Part shown: in pieces, positions 63,264 through 64,000 of the stretch
Numbering within the stretch: position 1 is the first letter of the stretch
Layout: every line of letters begins with the position of its first letter
Assembly: GCA_937934595.1 (NCBI GenBank)
Contig: CALGZA010000062.1
Coordinates: forward strand, 1 to 64,000
Source of the DNA: an uncultured Verrucomicrobiales bacterium
GTDB taxonomy: Bacteria > Verrucomicrobiota > Verrucomicrobiia > Verrucomicrobiales > Akkermansiaceae
Length of the DNA stretch: 64,000 nt
Reading direction: 5' to 3'
Notes under the pieces: model-generated
The model's database searches: none
What the model was told of the DNA's origin: nothing
What the model saw: only the letters and a program-made list of their open reading frames with translations
Position numbers and translations under genes: made by a program

Positions 63264-64000
63264 ATGAAATCATCTTCCACAAAAAAATACTCACCCACAA
63301 AAGGCATCTCCCTCACTCAGCGAGATTGGCCTAATCAAGTCATCTCCTCACCACCCATCTGGGCCAGCGTTGACCTGCGTGATGGTAACCAGTCACTCCC
63401 AGTGCCTATGAGCATCGAGGAAAAACTCGAGTATTTTGACCTCCTAGTAAGTATCGGCTTCAAACAAATCGAAGTAGGTTTCCCATCCGCATCAGACACA
63501 GAATTCAACTTCCTCCGCAGACTAGTCAAAGAAAAACGCATCCCTAACGATGTAACCATCCAAGTCCTCGTCCAAGCCAGAGAACACCTCATCCATAAAA
63601 CATTCCAAGCCATTGAAGGCACCAAATCAGCCATCATACACCTCTACAACTCAACATCCCCGCTCCAACGTAAAGTCACATTCTCAGACGCCTCAAAAGA
63701 GCAAATCAAACAAATAGCCATCGATGGCACCCTGCTCGTAAAACAACTAACAGCAAATCTACAAGAAACAAATATCACCTTCCAATACTCGCCAGAATCA
63801 TTCTCAGACACAGAAACTGACTACGCACTGGAAGTCTGTGAAGCCGTCATGGATATCTGGCAACCCACAACAGAAAACAAAATCATCCTCAACCTACCAG
63901 CAACCGTCGAATGGAACACACCAAATGTCCACGCAGACCAAATCGAATGGTTCTGCAAAAACATGCAGCACCGTGACAAAGCCATCATCTCACTCCACAC
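63264..64000 (+). CDS. leuA: 2-isopropylmalate synthase, N-terminal part
   Basis: The gene runs off the right edge; 245 codons are visible from ATG 63264. The enzyme condenses 2-oxoisovalerate with acetyl-CoA, the first step of leucine synthesis. The catalytic/metal motif is WASVDLRDGNQSLPVPMSIE, with GFKQIEVGFPSASDTEFNFL, IIHLYNSTSP and FQYSPESFSDTETDYALEVC. The PPIWxSVDLRDGNQ type is the longer LeuA2 (fungal/actinobacterial-like) form, about 550 residues. No attenuator is visible in the 37-bp gap. Confidence 0.95.
   Translation, partial: MKSSSTKKYSPTKGISLTQRDWPNQVISSPPIWASVDLRDGNQSLPVPMSIEEKLEYFDLLVSIGFKQIEVGFPSASDTEFNFLRRLVKEKRIPNDVTIQVLVQAREHLIHKTFQAIEGTKSAIIHLYNSTSPLQRKVTFSDASKEQIKQIAIDGTLLVKQLTANLQETNITFQYSPESFSDTETDYALEVCEAVMDIWQPTTENKIILNLPATVEWNTPNVHADQIEWFCKNMQHRDKAIISLH

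Noticed and set aside
1-64000. tRNA, rRNA, CRISPR, transposase or phage genes
   Set aside because: Looked for conserved RNA segments, spaced repeats and integrase/transposase motifs on both strands; none seen.

Overview
The window looks like chromosomal DNA of a Verrucomicrobiota bacterium, probably Verrucomicrobiales. The pointers are a ThuA/PVC-type haem-binding dehydrogenase (46013-48907), a second sugar-dehydrogenase/cytochrome c fusion (27846-29522), a giant prepilin-like protein resembling Verru_Chthon cassette protein A (39900-43496), many lipoproteins and a eukaryote-like aminopeptidase P. These are family-level impressions; no search was run. The + strand is strikingly C- and A-rich and G-poor, both under + genes and under - genes, so the whole window probably lies on one replichore with + as the lagging strand. 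The segment 39.2-43.5 kb is visibly less skewed. Most genes lack an obvious Shine-Dalgarno sequence. I saw no rRNA, tRNA, CRISPR array, insertion sequence or phage genes.

Layout. 1-2.5 kb: end of a secreted protein gene, a tiny HTH protein, aminopeptidase P. 2.7-11.5 kb: a phenylalanine/tyrosine catabolic operon (HPPD, homogentisate dioxygenase, phenylalanine hydroxylase, pterin carbinolamine dehydratase, thiolase, acyl-CoA ligase, an unrecognised conserved protein, fumarylacetoacetase). Tyrosine aminotransferase and maleylacetoacetate isomerase are not seen; the unrecognised gene sits where the isomerase could be expected. 11.5-18.5 kb: housekeeping genes, mostly on - (yggS, hemB, cysS, rnhC, class IV aminotransferase, dus) and a + AEC permease. 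18.7-23.5 kb: a MacAB-TolC-like exporter with lipoprotein outer-membrane and adaptor parts. 23.5-32.8 kb: a secreted hydrolase, a double-domain HtrA-like protease, a membrane-anchored lipoyl-domain protein, a DUF4190-like protein, a sugar dehydrogenase/cytochrome fusion, and E2-E1beta-E1alpha of a 2-oxoacid dehydrogenase.

33-39 kb: two sugar nucleotidyltransferases, AvtA-like aminotransferase, an SH3 lipoprotein and rsmB. 39.2-43.5 kb: the giant pilin-like gene and a secreted partner. 43.7-46 kb: a TIM-barrel plus cupin operon with a divergent AraC regulator. 49-53.5 kb: an envelope cluster of C39-like protease, two L,D-transpeptidases, a small lipoprotein and a lipase, all lipoprotein-like. 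53.8-61 kb: a phosphate uptake operon, pstS-(terminator)-pstC-pstA-pstB-phoU. Its PstC and PstA each carry about 340 extra periplasmic residues after the first membrane helix, and the PstA insert contains a repeated motif that I do not recognise. 61-64 kb: DUF2752 protein, a secreted protein, tpx and the start of leuA.

The strongest candidates for something undescribed are the PstC/PstA periplasmic insertions, the unrecognised protein in the aromatic operon, and the membrane-anchored stand-alone lipoyl protein.
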